Under the pieces are notes generated by a model. It ran no database searches. It worked only from the letters and a program-made list of their open reading frames with translations, and was not told where the DNA came from. From a bacterium (GTDB lineage Bacteria > Lindowbacteria > 2-12-FULL-62-27): a stretch of DNA of 64,000 nucleotides. Positions within the stretch are counted from its first letter, which is position 1, and every line of letters begins with the position of its first letter. The stretch covers positions 32,243 to 96,242 of the forward strand of contig JACQOF010000003.1 of assembly GCA_016202645.1 (NCBI GenBank), in the 5' to 3' direction. Below, in pieces: positions 40,662 to 49,652 of this stretch. A program made the position numbers and the translations under genes.

Positions 40662-42197
40662 ATGACTCCTGATACAACCATATTTCGAGACAGCTTTTTG
40701 CCGCTCTTTTGGAAACCGCTCAGGACGGCCTATATCCTGGGCATACTTCTCGTCATTATTATGGAGTCTACTCTCATGGCAGCCGGCCTGCAAACCCGCT
40801 GGCCCCATCTACTATTCGTGTTTGCCGGTGCTATATTGAGCATGGCAGTGTTGGCCCTGATTATCACACCGGTTTTCATTTTGTTATTCCCAACCAAGCA
40901 GACTCCGGCCGGTGTCTCGACCGCTACCTGTTTGGGCAAAAATTATTTTTTGCGGTGGGACGAAATCAAAAATGCAAAATTGTGGATACTGCCCTTCGTA
41001 AGGCTCGAGTATATTCAAATATCATCCGATCGAACAAAAAGACCTCTGTATATTGGTTGGTTTATCAGGAGGAATAGGGAATTCGTGGAATTAGTGAGGA
41101 AAAACTCTCCAGTGGAAAATCCGCTTAGAAAATGCCTTGAGCAACTGATGGGAGACGTCGGATCGGATCGACCTGTTGATGCCGAACGCCGGTCCATGAT
41201 GAGTCGATTGGCGGACGCCGTCGCGCTGATCCTGATCGTTGGGGCGTTGCTCGTCCTCGCCAGATATGCCATCAACTCCTTTCGCGCAGCCCGCTTCCGA
41301 GCAACACACACGGTTTCCTTCGGTCATCTCAACGCGGGCCGGTACGGCATGCCCGCTGTCACGATCGCAGACGAAATGTTCGTCATCGGAGGGGACGGGT
41401 CTGATGGATATCTTGGCGACGTGGAGAGATTCACTCCGGCCACAGGCCGCGTCCATAGGACGTTTCCGGGACTAATCAAGCGCCGTTACCACACGGCGGA
41501 GGCGTTCGAAGGGAAAATCTACATCCTGGGTGGCTGCGGATCTTGGGCCAGCTTTCCGGATGAATTGGAGATATACGATCCTTCGGACGGTTCGATCCGG
41601 CACGGGTCTCCGATCCCGACGACACGGTATCTTATTTCGTCCGTCGTTCATGACGGCAAGATTTATGTCGTCGGCGGGACTCCTGCCGTGGGATTCTTCA
41701 GCGGCTCCACGGCCTCGCCCGACACCCCAGGCTCCCAACTTGACATCTATACCATTCAAACCAACCGATGGACGCGGGGAGCGCCAATGCCCACTGCGCG
41801 CCAGTGCGATGTGGTCGCGCGCGGCCGCAAGATATACGCGATCGGCGGATACAATGGCGCCCAGGCCATCCGGTCATTCGAGTCGTACGACATAGATTCA
41901 AATCAATGGGAACGGTTGCCGGATATGCCGTTCGCCGTAAGCGCCCATCGTTGCGTACTCGTTGAAGACCGGATTGTCTGTTTTGGCGACCACGCAAAGA
42001 TGGATCGGGTCAGCGCATACGACTTCCGTACCTCACGGTGGGAAACGCTCGAAATCGGATATCACCCCCGCCGTCATGTCGCCGTGACCTCTGTCGAGGA
42101 CACCGTGTATGTGGTCGGCGGCAACGCCGCATCTCCAGGGCTCGACGACATCCAAGCCTTCCCAATCAAGGCGTTTCTTCAGAGTTCGCGCAATTGA
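40662..42197 (+). CDS. Membrane-anchored kelch-repeat protein
   Basis: A 511-aa protein: two membrane segments (about 22-45 and 50-75), a PH-like cytoplasmic stretch, a third membrane helix (about 187-206, 'AVALILIVGALLVLARYAI'), then five kelch-type repeats ('EMFVIGGDGSDG', 'KIYILGGCGSW', 'KIYVVGGTP', 'KIYAIGGYNGA', 'TVYVVGGNAAS') forming a beta-propeller. An AAGGA ribosome-binding site precedes the ATG. The propeller is probably extracytoplasmic. Function unknown. Confidence 0.85.
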   Translation: MTPDTTIFRDSFLPLFWKPLRTAYILGILLVIIMESTLMAAGLQTRWPHLLFVFAGAILSMAVLALIITPVFILLFPTKQTPAGVSTATCLGKNYFLRWDEIKNAKLWILPFVRLEYIQISSDRTKRPLYIGWFIRRNREFVELVRKNSPVENPLRKCLEQLMGDVGSDRPVDAERRSMMSRLADAVALILIVGALLVLARYAINSFRAARFRATHTVSFGHLNAGRYGMPAVTIADEMFVIGGDGSDGYLGDVERFTPATGRVHRTFPGLIKRRYHTAEAFEGKIYILGGCGSWASFPDELEIYDPSDGSIRHGSPIPTTRYLISSVVHDGKIYVVGGTPAVGFFSGSTASPDTPGSQLDIYTIQTNRWTRGAPMPTARQCDVVARGRKIYAIGGYNGAQAIRSFESYDIDSNQWERLPDMPFAVSAHRCVLVEDRIVCFGDHAKMDRVSAYDFRTSRWETLEIGYHPRRHVAVTSVEDTVYVVGGNAASPGLDDIQAFPIKAFLQSSRN

Positions 42198-43009
42198 AGT
42201 CTGACAGGTCGACGTTATTTTTTTGCATTGTCGGAGTGACGGCCTTGGGGTCGGTCGGGTTTGCGTGCGGTTTCTTCGGGCCGATTTTCCTTAACCCCGG
42301 CGCCAATCAAGGGCCGTTGTTTGGAATTTTTTTTACTGGCCCAACCGGTGTTTTGTTGGGATTGGTATTCGGGCTTGCCTCTGCCGCGCTTCGCCTTCGA
42401 CTCAAGATATTTGCCGCCACACTTGGCGGGATTACCTTTGTTTACGCGATGTCGATCCTCTACATGAGTCTTCCGGAGGCCCGGTTGAAGGGATTCGTCA
42501 TCGACGCAGAGGTTCGCAGCTGTGAATCACCCGAATTGTCGGTAGCGGACGCCACATCACGTGTATCACGATGGGAGGCCCGCAGATCGAAGAAATCGAG
42601 GTGGCGACCGGATTGGAGAGAGGATATCAACCGGATGCTCGATGCCGACAGCGGCGTTGTTCTCAAACTATTTGTGCATCGCAGAATGGATATATATGAG
42701 CAGAGAAAACCGTGGAACAAAGGTCAACTAAAACCGACGGCATGGATCGAACAGGACAGTATTCAAATGTTTTTTTCACGTCGTATCGGCCCGTCGTGCA
42801 ACAATTACCCGCCGGGGTATCGAGCCTATTTTTCTCCCCAGTGGGAACCAGCCGGTGTTTCCCCGCCCGACATCCTGCCAACTTTTCTGGGGATGCATGT
42901 TCTTGAGGCAGTTCTGCCGGAATTCCAGCCGTTCATCGACGGTTATGGGACAATGACGGATGAAAAATTGGGCGGCCGCATCAAAACGGAGATCCCCGAA
43001 AACAAATAA
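42194..43009 (+). CDS. Hypothetical membrane protein
   Basis: A 271-aa protein if initiated at the TTG at 42194, which overlaps the kelch stop (TTGA) and is the first plausible start in this frame. Three hydrophobic segments at the N-terminus ('TLFFCIVGVTALGSVGFACGFFGPIF', 'GPTGVLLGLVFGLASAALRL', 'IFAATLGGITFVYAMSILYM') are followed by a soluble domain of about 170 residues with no recognised motif. Translational coupling to the kelch protein suggests a joint function. Confidence 0.65.
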   Translation: MKSDRSTLFFCIVGVTALGSVGFACGFFGPIFLNPGANQGPLFGIFFTGPTGVLLGLVFGLASAALRLRLKIFAATLGGITFVYAMSILYMSLPEARLKGFVIDAEVRSCESPELSVADATSRVSRWEARRSKKSRWRPDWREDINRMLDADSGVVLKLFVHRRMDIYEQRKPWNKGQLKPTAWIEQDSIQMFFSRRIGPSCNNYPPGYRAYFSPQWEPAGVSPPDILPTFLGMHVLEAVLPEFQPFIDGYGTMTDEKLGGRIKTEIPENK

Positions 43010-43065
43010 ACCTAAGTCTGACCCCATGACCCCATGCTGACTCCCACGAATCCCCAAATTATTCC

Positions 43066-43094
43066 TTGACATACCTCATAGTTAAAGGTATAAG
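43066..43094 (+). promoter_or_regulatory. Near-consensus promoter with palindrome in the spacer (PadR autoregulation candidate)
   Basis: TTGACA (43066-43071), 17-nt spacer, TATAAG (43089-43094). The predicted start at about 43101 is the A of the padR ATG, so the transcript is leaderless. ATACCT (43071-43076) and AGGTAT (43086-43091) form an inverted repeat spanning the spacer, a natural place for PadR to bind. Confidence 0.75.
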
Positions 43095-43100
43095 CAGGTC

Positions 43101-43451
43101 ATGGTCAAGACGAACCCCAATTTCATGAACGGTGTGCCCGAGCTTCTGGTGTTGCGGTTGCTTTCCGAGAGGGAGATGTACGGGTACGAGCTGGTCAAGG
43201 AGATCCGGGCTGTGACGAAAGAGAGCCTGGGGTTCGGAGAGGGGTGCATCTACCCCATCCTGCATTCCCTGGAGGAAGACGGTGTCCTAGCCAGTCGGCG
43301 CAGGCAGGTGAATGGCAGATCCCGGTATTACTATCGTTTGACCGCCGCGGGCGCCCCGCGTCTCGAGAAATTGGCCGCGGAATGGGAACGAGTGAGGCGG
43401 GGGATCGTTCTCGCCATGGGAGGCATGCGTGAGCGATTCGCGGGCGTTTGA
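43101..43451 (+). CDS. PadR-family transcriptional regulator
   Basis: A 116-aa winged-helix regulator: 'LVLRLLSEREMYGYELVKEIRAVT', 'GFGEGCIYPILHSLEEDGVLASRRR', 'RSRYYYRLTAAGAPRLEKLAAEW'. These are the DNA-binding wing and dimerisation helix of PadR-s1 proteins. The start codon matches the predicted transcription start. It overlaps the following membrane-protein gene, with which small PadR regulators are commonly paired. Confidence 0.93.
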   Translation: MVKTNPNFMNGVPELLVLRLLSEREMYGYELVKEIRAVTKESLGFGEGCIYPILHSLEEDGVLASRRRQVNGRSRYYYRLTAAGAPRLEKLAAEWERVRRGIVLAMGGMRERFAGV

Positions 43452-44184
43452 CCGACTGCGGCATCTTTTGATCCACCGGGGTTTGCCGCTCGGATATGTG
43501 GACCGGGCGATCACGGAATTATCGGAGCATCGCGAAAACGGAAAGCACGATGCCATGGCCGACGGCATGGATCCCAACCTCGCCGATCAGATCTCCCTTG
43601 AGAACTTGGGTGACATCGACAAACTTGCGGCCGTCATCTCCGAACGGATGCGCCGCCGGACGATACTGGGCCGCCATCCCGTGCTATTTTTTGTGATCGC
43701 CCCGGTTGTGCTTCTTTTCCTGACGGGCGTGTTGGCCATCCTGGCGACGCCGATCATCTGCAATCTGATCCATACGATGTCCGGTGGAGCCGTCAAATAT
43801 GAAGGCCCGCCACCATATCTGTATCCCCATATCCGGGGATTTTTTCATTTTCTGAATTTTGGCCTTCTGCCGATCCTGGCCCTGGCCATGTGCCTGACGG
43901 CCCGCAAGTTTTTTTGTGGGTTCCGCTGGGCCTTCTGCGCGTCTCTGATTCTGGGGTTGGCCGGCTATTTCTTTTTCTACCACGTGCATATCCCGCCGGC
44001 CTGGGCCGACCCGGGTGAATTTGGAATTGGGTATGGGTTCGGAAATTGGTTGAGCCCCGAAATATTCCACCGAAGGGAATGCACTCTCCGGTTTCTTGCC
44101 GCTGTGACGCGGCTTCTCCTGCCTTTGGCCGCGTTTGGGCTTTTTTATTATCTCCATTCTTCCCGGCGGCTCTTGAAGTCCTGA
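43429..44184 (+). CDS. Membrane protein coupled to PadR
   Basis: A 251-aa protein starting at GTG 43429 (23 nt inside padR) with GGGAGG upstream. Residues 1-80 are soluble ('LIHRGLPLGYVDRAITELSEHREN', 'ISLENLGDIDKLAAVISERMRRR'), resembling the N-terminal prefix domain of PadR-partner membrane proteins (HAAS/permease-prefix type). Four or five membrane segments follow ('PVLFFVIAPVVLLFLTGVLAILATPII', 'GLLPILALAMCLTA', 'WAFCASLILGLAGYFFFYHV', 'LLLPLAAFGLFYYL'). It is probably an antagonist or sensor for PadR; its function is not established. Confidence 0.75.
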   Translation: MSDSRAFDRLRHLLIHRGLPLGYVDRAITELSEHRENGKHDAMADGMDPNLADQISLENLGDIDKLAAVISERMRRRTILGRHPVLFFVIAPVVLLFLTGVLAILATPIICNLIHTMSGGAVKYEGPPPYLYPHIRGFFHFLNFGLLPILALAMCLTARKFFCGFRWAFCASLILGLAGYFFFYHVHIPPAWADPGEFGIGYGFGNWLSPEIFHRRECTLRFLAAVTRLLLPLAAFGLFYYLHSSRRLLKS

Positions 44185-44316
44185 CGTTTGTTCCAAATCG
44201 CGCCAAGCGTCGGGCTTCACCTGGGCCGTTTCGAATACAAGCTCGGATACCGCCGGCTCAAGATCTCCGGTGACCGCCTGACCGGCCCCGAATTTTCCGT
44301 GCGGGTGTGGTTTTAG
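44185..44316 (+). pseudogene. Remnant C-terminus of an outer-membrane barrel-like protein
   Basis: Directly after the stop of the previous gene, in the same frame, 43 codons read RLFQIAPSVGLHLGRFEYKL... to ...SVRVWF before TAG. Alternating polar and aromatic residues and a terminal Phe are the signature of the last strands of an outer-membrane beta-barrel. There is no start codon or signal peptide, so this is probably a truncated gene end. Confidence 0.45.
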
Positions 44317-44324
44317 GCCAGTTC

Positions 44325-44353
44325 TTGAGCTTCCGGCCCGGATGGGCTAGGAT
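44325..44353 (+). promoter_or_regulatory. Promoter of ileS (leaderless)
   Basis: TTGAGC (44325-44330), 17-nt spacer, TAGGAT (44348-44353). Transcription would begin about 44360, one or two bases before the ATG at 44362; no ribosome-binding site is present. A T-box leader is absent. Confidence 0.6.
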
Positions 44354-44361
44354 GCGCTTCG

Positions 44362-47067
44362 ATGGCTGAATCCAAATTGTCGGGTACGGTGCTTCTTCCC
44401 AAAACGTCGTTTGCGATGCGCGGACAGATGGCGCGCCAGGAACCTCTGCGGCTGGAGGCTTGGGCGCGGCGCGATGTCTATGCGAAGCTCCGCGCGGCCC
44501 GGAAAAACGCGCCCGCGTTTTATCTGCACGACGGGCCGCCCTACGCGAACGGGAACATCCACATCGGGCACGCGCTGAACAAGATTCTCAAGGACATTGT
44601 CGTCCGATACAAATTTTCGCGCGGGTTCGACGCGCCCTATCTGCCCGGCTGGGACTGTCACGGACTGCCGATCGAGCTCAAGGCTCTCGAAGGCAGGCCC
44701 GGCGGGGACAAGCTGTCGATCCGGAAGGCTTGCCGGGCCTACGCCGAAAAATATCTGTCGATCCAGCGGGAGGAATTCAAGCGGCTCGGGATTCTGGGGG
44801 AATTTGAGAATCCCTACGTCACGATGAATCCCGCCTATCAGGCAGGCATCCTCGAGGGGCTGGCGAACCTGGTCGAGCGTGGATTCATCGCGCGCGCCGA
44901 AAAGCCCGTCCTCTGGTGCGCACGGTGCCGGACGGCGCTGGCGGACGCGGAAGTCGAGTACGAGGAGGACGAGACCCCGGCGATCACCGTGAAGTTTCCG
45001 GTTGATGGCGAATCAAAAACATTTCTACTGATCTGGACGACGACGCCCTGGACATTACCGGCCAACCTTGCCGTCGCCGTGAACCCGGAAGCCCGTTATG
45101 TGCGCGCGAAAGTCGGCGGCGAGACGTGGATCGTCGCCGAATCCCGCGCGGGCGTGTCCGGAGTTCCGGCCGGCGCGGAGGCGGAGACCCTGAAGGGATC
45201 GGACCTCACGTCTCTGACCTACCGGCATCCCTTCGCCGCCAGGACCGGCCGCGTTTTTCCCGCCGGGTTTGTAACGCTTGACGCCGGCACCGGCCTCGTC
45301 CACATCGCGCCGGGCCACGGCGACGAGGATTTCCAGCTCGGCCGGAAAGTCGGTCTTCCGACGTTCTGTCCGGTCGACGCCGCCGGAAAATTGACGGCCG
45401 ACGCCGGCGAATTTGCCGGGCGGTCGGTTTTCGACGCCAACCCCGCCATCATTGACAAACTTGAGTCCAGCGGCTCGCTCGTGAAACACGAAAAGATGAC
45501 CCACAGTTACCCGCACTGCTGGCGATGCAAAAAACCGGTGATCTTCCGCGCCACTCCCCAGTGGTTTCTGAAAGTCGACCATGAGGATCTCCGCAAAAAA
45601 ATGCTGGCGGCGATATCCCGGATCCGGTGGGTCCCGGCCGCCGGCGAAAAGCGGATCGCCGGGATGGTCGAATCGCGGCCGGACTGGTGCATTTCGCGCC
45701 AGCGGGCCTGGGGCGTCCCGATCCCGGCGGTGCACTGCGAATCGTGCGGCAAGGCGCATCTCCGGCCGGACGTGATCCGTAATCTTGCCGGCCGCTGCTC
45801 GGCCGATCCCGCCGGCGCGGATGTCTGGTTTTCGGATTCTCCGTCCGCGTTTCTGCCCGCGGGCTGGACGTGTCCCGACTGTGGCGGGGCGAAGTTCCGG
45901 CGCGAGGAGGACATTCTCGATGTCTGGTTTGACTCCGGCATGTCTCATGTGGCGGCTCTGGAAAAAAGATATGGCGTCTGGCCGGCGGATTTATATCTCG
46001 AAGGATCCGACCAGCACCGCGGCTGGTTTCAGCTGTCTCTCCTGGTGGCCATCGCGCTCAAGGGTCACGCGCCGTTCCGGCAGGTGCTCACGCACGGATT
46101 TGTGATGGACGGCGAAGGCCGGAAGATGTCGAAATCGATCGGCAACGTCGTCACGCCCCAGGAGATCGTCCAACAGCACGGCGCCGACGTTCTTCGTTTG
46201 TGGGCGGCCTCCTGCGATTATTCGGGCGACGTGCGTCTGGGTCCCGCGATCCTGGCCGAGACCGTGGACACGTACCGCCGGATCCGGAATACCATCCGCT
46301 TTCTTCTGGGTGTGCTGTTTGATTTCGAGCCGCGCATGGCCATTCCGGCGCCGGACCTCGACCCAATTGACCGCTACCTACTTGGGCGGCTGGTGGTTCT
46401 GACGCGGGAGTGCCTCGCCGGTTACGACGATTATGATTTCTCGGCGGTAAGCCGCCGTCTCCGGAATTTCTGCGCGGAAGACCTGTCGGGATTTTATCTC
46501 GACGTTCTCAAGGACCGCCTCTACTGTGACGCGGCGGACTCCAAACGCCGCCGTTCTTCACAGACCGTCCTCTGGACCGCTTGCGAACAGATCCTGCAGT
46601 TGATCACGCCGATCCTGCCCTTCACGGCCGACGAGGCGATGGAAAGCTGGAACCGCCCGGACCTGGCGACCGCGGAAATCCGGCCGCCCCAGGTCGCGCC
46701 GGACGAAGAACTGGAGCAGGTGTTTGGGCACCTCCTGCGTGTCCGAAAGGACGTCAACCTAAAGATTGAAGAATGCCGGAAGTCCGGACAGATCGGCGGT
46801 TCGCTTGATGCGCGCGTCTCGATCCGGACGGCCGGGGACGAAGGATCCGCGCTCCGGATGTTCGAATCCTCTCTGCCGGAAATCCTCATCGTCTCCTCGG
46901 TGGAACTTTCAAACTCCGCGGGAGACCGGGACATCCGGGTCGGGCGAGTTTCGGGCGAAAAATGCGAGCGTTGCTGGAAATATGTTCCGGCCCGAATCGC
47001 CGCGCCGCCGGGACTCATCTGCGCCCGTTGCGCGGGGGTTCTGGACAGCGCTCCCGGCCAAGCCTAG
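44362..47067 (+). CDS. ileS: Isoleucyl-tRNA synthetase
   Basis: A 901-aa class Ia synthetase. The HIGH motif is 'GNIHIGHALNKILKD' (about 68-82), the editing domain lies in the middle, and the KMSKS motif is 'GRKMSKSIGNVV' (about 588-599). The C-terminal zinc finger has 'EKCERCWKYVP' and 'LICARCAGVLD'. It charges tRNA-Ile. Length is normal. lspA follows after 7 nt, a common arrangement. Confidence 0.98.
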   Translation: MAESKLSGTVLLPKTSFAMRGQMARQEPLRLEAWARRDVYAKLRAARKNAPAFYLHDGPPYANGNIHIGHALNKILKDIVVRYKFSRGFDAPYLPGWDCHGLPIELKALEGRPGGDKLSIRKACRAYAEKYLSIQREEFKRLGILGEFENPYVTMNPAYQAGILEGLANLVERGFIARAEKPVLWCARCRTALADAEVEYEEDETPAITVKFPVDGESKTFLLIWTTTPWTLPANLAVAVNPEARYVRAKVGGETWIVAESRAGVSGVPAGAEAETLKGSDLTSLTYRHPFAARTGRVFPAGFVTLDAGTGLVHIAPGHGDEDFQLGRKVGLPTFCPVDAAGKLTADAGEFAGRSVFDANPAIIDKLESSGSLVKHEKMTHSYPHCWRCKKPVIFRATPQWFLKVDHEDLRKKMLAAISRIRWVPAAGEKRIAGMVESRPDWCISRQRAWGVPIPAVHCESCGKAHLRPDVIRNLAGRCSADPAGADVWFSDSPSAFLPAGWTCPDCGGAKFRREEDILDVWFDSGMSHVAALEKRYGVWPADLYLEGSDQHRGWFQLSLLVAIALKGHAPFRQVLTHGFVMDGEGRKMSKSIGNVVTPQEIVQQHGADVLRLWAASCDYSGDVRLGPAILAETVDTYRRIRNTIRFLLGVLFDFEPRMAIPAPDLDPIDRYLLGRLVVLTRECLAGYDDYDFSAVSRRLRNFCAEDLSGFYLDVLKDRLYCDAADSKRRRSSQTVLWTACEQILQLITPILPFTADEAMESWNRPDLATAEIRPPQVAPDEELEQVFGHLLRVRKDVNLKIEECRKSGQIGGSLDARVSIRTAGDEGSALRMFESSLPEILIVSSVELSNSAGDRDIRVGRVSGEKCERCWKYVPARIAAPPGLICARCAGVLDSAPGQA

Positions 47068-47074
47068 GCGAACC

Positions 47075-47542
47075 GTGTCACCCTATCTTGGAATTGTGGT
47101 CGCGGTGGTATTGGTGCTTGACCAGGCCACGAAGTGGCTCATCCGCGCGAATTTTCATCCCTACGAAACGCGCCAGATCCTCGGCGACGTTTTTCACCTG
47201 ACCTTCTACCAGAACACCGGCATGGCATTCGGTCTACTGGAAGGCTATTCCGGCGTCATCGCGGTATTTTCGGTGTTTGCCATCGGATTTCTCATTTATT
47301 TTTCTCGAAGATTTCGCAAGGAAAAAATCATCCTCGCCAGTCTCGGCCTCGTCATCGGCGGCGCCCTCGGCAACCTCGTCGATCGGATCGTCCTCACGGG
47401 TGTCGTCGATTTTCTCGATTTTGGATTCGGCAAGTACCGCTGGCCGGCGTTTAACGTCGCCGACATCTGCATTTCCGTCGGCATTGGTCTGCTGGTCCTC
47501 TACTCAGCCCGCCCGCCGGAACCTGGCGATGACCGCCCGTGA
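47075..47542 (+). CDS. lspA: Lipoprotein signal peptidase (signal peptidase II)
   Basis: A 155-aa membrane protease that removes signal peptides from diacylglyceryl-modified prolipoproteins. Four membrane segments; catalytic Asp residues in 'GALGNLVDRIV' and 'FNVADICISVG'; family motif 'FHLTFYQNTGMAFGLL'. The start is the GTG at 47075 with AGGCGA upstream; the longer frame from 46766 is a shadow of ileS. Lipoproteins encoded in this window are its likely substrates. Confidence 0.95.
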   Translation: MSPYLGIVVAVVLVLDQATKWLIRANFHPYETRQILGDVFHLTFYQNTGMAFGLLEGYSGVIAVFSVFAIGFLIYFSRRFRKEKIILASLGLVIGGALGNLVDRIVLTGVVDFLDFGFGKYRWPAFNVADICISVGIGLLVLYSARPPEPGDDRP

Positions 47543-48237
47543 CGGATTTCAAGATCGACGTGGTTTTCGAGGACTCGTTCATGATGGCTGTCAACAAGCC
47601 CGAGGGTCTTCCGGTTCACCCCGGCGCCGGGCATGAACGCGACACGCTCGTGGATCTGCTCCATGCCCGCGGAGTCCCCCTTGCCAATCTGCCGGACGCC
47701 GCCCGGGAGGGATTGGTCCACCGGCTCGACAAGGACACCAGCGGCATCCTGCTCATCGCCAAGGACGCGGCGGTCGGGGAGGCGCTCATGCGGCAGTTTG
47801 CCGAGCGAAAAGTCGAAAAAGAGTACCGGGCCGTGGTGATGGGCCGATTCCCCGCGCGGCCTCTCCGAATCGTCGGCGCGATCGGCCGGGACATCCGAAA
47901 CCGGAAGAAATTGACGGTGCGGCGCGGCGGCCGGCCGGCCGTGACCGTTGCGGAGCTTCTGGAAGTGAGCGGCGGCGCCAGTCTCATCCGCATTCTTCCG
48001 GAAACCGGCCGGACCCACCAGATCCGGGTGCATCTGTCTCACGCCGGGTTTCCCATTCTCGGCGATCCGATCTACGGCCGCACCCAGTCCGCGCGGAGCC
48101 CGGCCCGGCGCATGCTTCTCCACGCCTACCGTCTGAAATTCCAGCATCCCCAAACCCAAAAATGGCTCGATCTGACCGCGCCCCCGCCCGAATCGTTTGC
48201 GAGCGCCCTCCGGGCCATGGGGTTTTCGACGGCGTAA
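47539..48237 (+). CDS. RluD-family 23S rRNA pseudouridine synthase
   Basis: A 232-aa enzyme beginning at a GTG that overlaps the lspA stop (GTGA). The catalytic motif is 'HRLDKDTSGIL' with Asp64; 'ALMRQFAERKVEKEYRAVVMG' and 'ETGRTHQIRVHLSHAGFPILGDPIYG' are typical. It lacks the N-terminal S4 RNA-binding domain of full-length RluD/RluC, so the exact rRNA target is uncertain. The ileS-lspA-rluD order is common. Confidence 0.9.
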   Translation: MTDFKIDVVFEDSFMMAVNKPEGLPVHPGAGHERDTLVDLLHARGVPLANLPDAAREGLVHRLDKDTSGILLIAKDAAVGEALMRQFAERKVEKEYRAVVMGRFPARPLRIVGAIGRDIRNRKKLTVRRGGRPAVTVAELLEVSGGASLIRILPETGRTHQIRVHLSHAGFPILGDPIYGRTQSARSPARRMLLHAYRLKFQHPQTQKWLDLTAPPPESFASALRAMGFSTA

Positions 48238-48282
48238 ATTCCCGCTTTTCACTTCCGTGATTTCATAGTAGCCTCTCCCGTC

Positions 48283-49071
48283 ATGGCGAAGTCACCGAAG
48301 ACGACTTCCGGAGAAACGCGGCCGGACGGCCGGGCGTATGACCAGCTCAGGCCCATTCAGATTCAGATCGGGTATCAGACGGCGGCTGAAGGATCGGCGC
48401 TCATCGAGCAGGGCCAAACGCGCGTCCTCTGCACGGCGTCCGTCGAACACTCCCAGCCGCCTCACCTCAGGGGGACCCCCCGCGGATGGGTCACGGCGGA
48501 GTACGGGATGCTGCCGCGCGCGAATCCCAAACGCCGAGCTCTGCGCGAGTCGGTCACGGGCCGCCGCAAGGGCCGGACGTTTGAAATTGAGCGGATGATC
48601 GGCCGTGCGCTTCGGTCCGTGACGGATCTCACGGCCATCGGGCCGCGAACTCTCTATGTCGACTGCGACGTTCTGCAGGCCGACGGCGGCACGCGGACGG
48701 CGTCGGTGATTGGCGGATTTCTGGCGCTGGCCGACGCGTTTCAGAAAGGCGTTCAGAAAGGTCAGTTCGCGTCTATGCCGATCCACGCCTATGTGGCGGG
48801 GATTTCCGTCGGCCTCATCAGGCGGCGGGGGGTTCGCGCGCCACACCTCGACATGACGTTCGAAGAGGACACGGCCGCGCTCGTCGACATGAACGTGGTC
48901 TGGACGTCGAACGGCCGGCTGGCCGAAGTGGGCGTGGCGGGCGAGGAAGAGACGTTTGCAGAGGAAGAATTGTCGGAACTTTTGGCCTTGTCGAAATCCG
49001 GCGCGGAGACGATTTTCGAAATTCAGCGGCGCCTTTTGCCCCTCGATTTTCCATCGAGTCAGCCGGCATGA
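48283..49071 (+). CDS. rph: Ribonuclease PH
   Basis: A 262-aa phosphorolytic 3'-5' exoribonuclease that trims tRNA precursors: 'RPDGRAYDQLRPIQIQ', 'GQTRVLCTASVE', 'GRALRSVTDLTAIGPRTLYVDCDVLQADGGTRTAS' segments (motifs RALR, DCDVLQADGGTR), 'HLDMTFEEDTAALVDMNVV'. Length slightly above normal because of a short N-terminal extension. rdgB follows with a four-base overlap, the classical rph-rdgB pair. Confidence 0.96.
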   Translation: MAKSPKTTSGETRPDGRAYDQLRPIQIQIGYQTAAEGSALIEQGQTRVLCTASVEHSQPPHLRGTPRGWVTAEYGMLPRANPKRRALRESVTGRRKGRTFEIERMIGRALRSVTDLTAIGPRTLYVDCDVLQADGGTRTASVIGGFLALADAFQKGVQKGQFASMPIHAYVAGISVGLIRRRGVRAPHLDMTFEEDTAALVDMNVVWTSNGRLAEVGVAGEEETFAEEELSELLALSKSGAETIFEIQRRLLPLDFPSSQPA

Positions 49072-49652
49072 AACTCGTTCTCGCGACGAAAAACCGCGGA
49101 AAACAACTTGAACTCCAGGCCCTCCTCGCGCCCTTTCAGGTCGATGTCCACACCATGCCGGCGGACCTGAGCGTCGAGGAGGACGGCGACAGTTATCTTG
49201 AAAACGCGGTGAAAAAGGCCTCGGCGGTGGCGCGGTCGGCCGGCGCGTTTTCCCTCGCCGACGATTCGGGAATCGAAGTTGACGCCATGGACGGCGCGCC
49301 GGGAGTCCATTCCGCGCGGTTCTTGAACGGGGCAACGGATGAGGAAAAATGCCAAAAGATTCTGGATCTCCTTCGGGGCCGGTCCCGCCGCGGCGCGAAA
49401 TTCCGGATTGCATTGGCGCTGGCCGACCCCGCGCGGATTCATTTCGCGGCGCATGCGGAACTCCCCGGCCGGATCGCCGACCAGGTCCGGGGCACTTCGG
49501 GATTTGGCTACGATCCGATCTTCATCCCGGACGGCCACAGCCGGACTCTTGCCGAAATGAACTCGACGGAAAAGAACGCGCTCTCCCACCGGGGCCGCGC
49601 GGTCCGGGCGCTGATCCGGTTTTTAAAATATGCGAAAGTAGCGCACGCATGA
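49068..49652 (+). CDS. rdgB: dITP/XTP pyrophosphatase (RdgB/HAM1)
   Basis: A 194-aa house-cleaning enzyme that hydrolyses non-canonical purine nucleotides. Motifs: 'LVLATKNRGKQLEL' (3-16), 'SLADDSGIEVDAMDGAPGVHSARF', 'GTSGFGYDPIFIPDG', 'NALSHRGRAVRAL'. Overlaps rph by four bases and ugd by four bases (ATGA). Confidence 0.97.
   Translation: MKLVLATKNRGKQLELQALLAPFQVDVHTMPADLSVEEDGDSYLENAVKKASAVARSAGAFSLADDSGIEVDAMDGAPGVHSARFLNGATDEEKCQKILDLLRGRSRRGAKFRIALALADPARIHFAAHAELPGRIADQVRGTSGFGYDPIFIPDGHSRTLAEMNSTEKNALSHRGRAVRALIRFLKYAKVAHA

Noticed and set aside
42038-42193. ATG start at 42038 for the membrane protein at 42194-43009
   Set aside because: This would place over 50 extra residues inside the kelch gene in a shadow frame; the TTG overlapping the kelch stop is more likely.
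44317-44361. T-box leader in front of ileS
   Set aside because: The predicted transcript starts at the ATG, leaving no room for a T-box structure.
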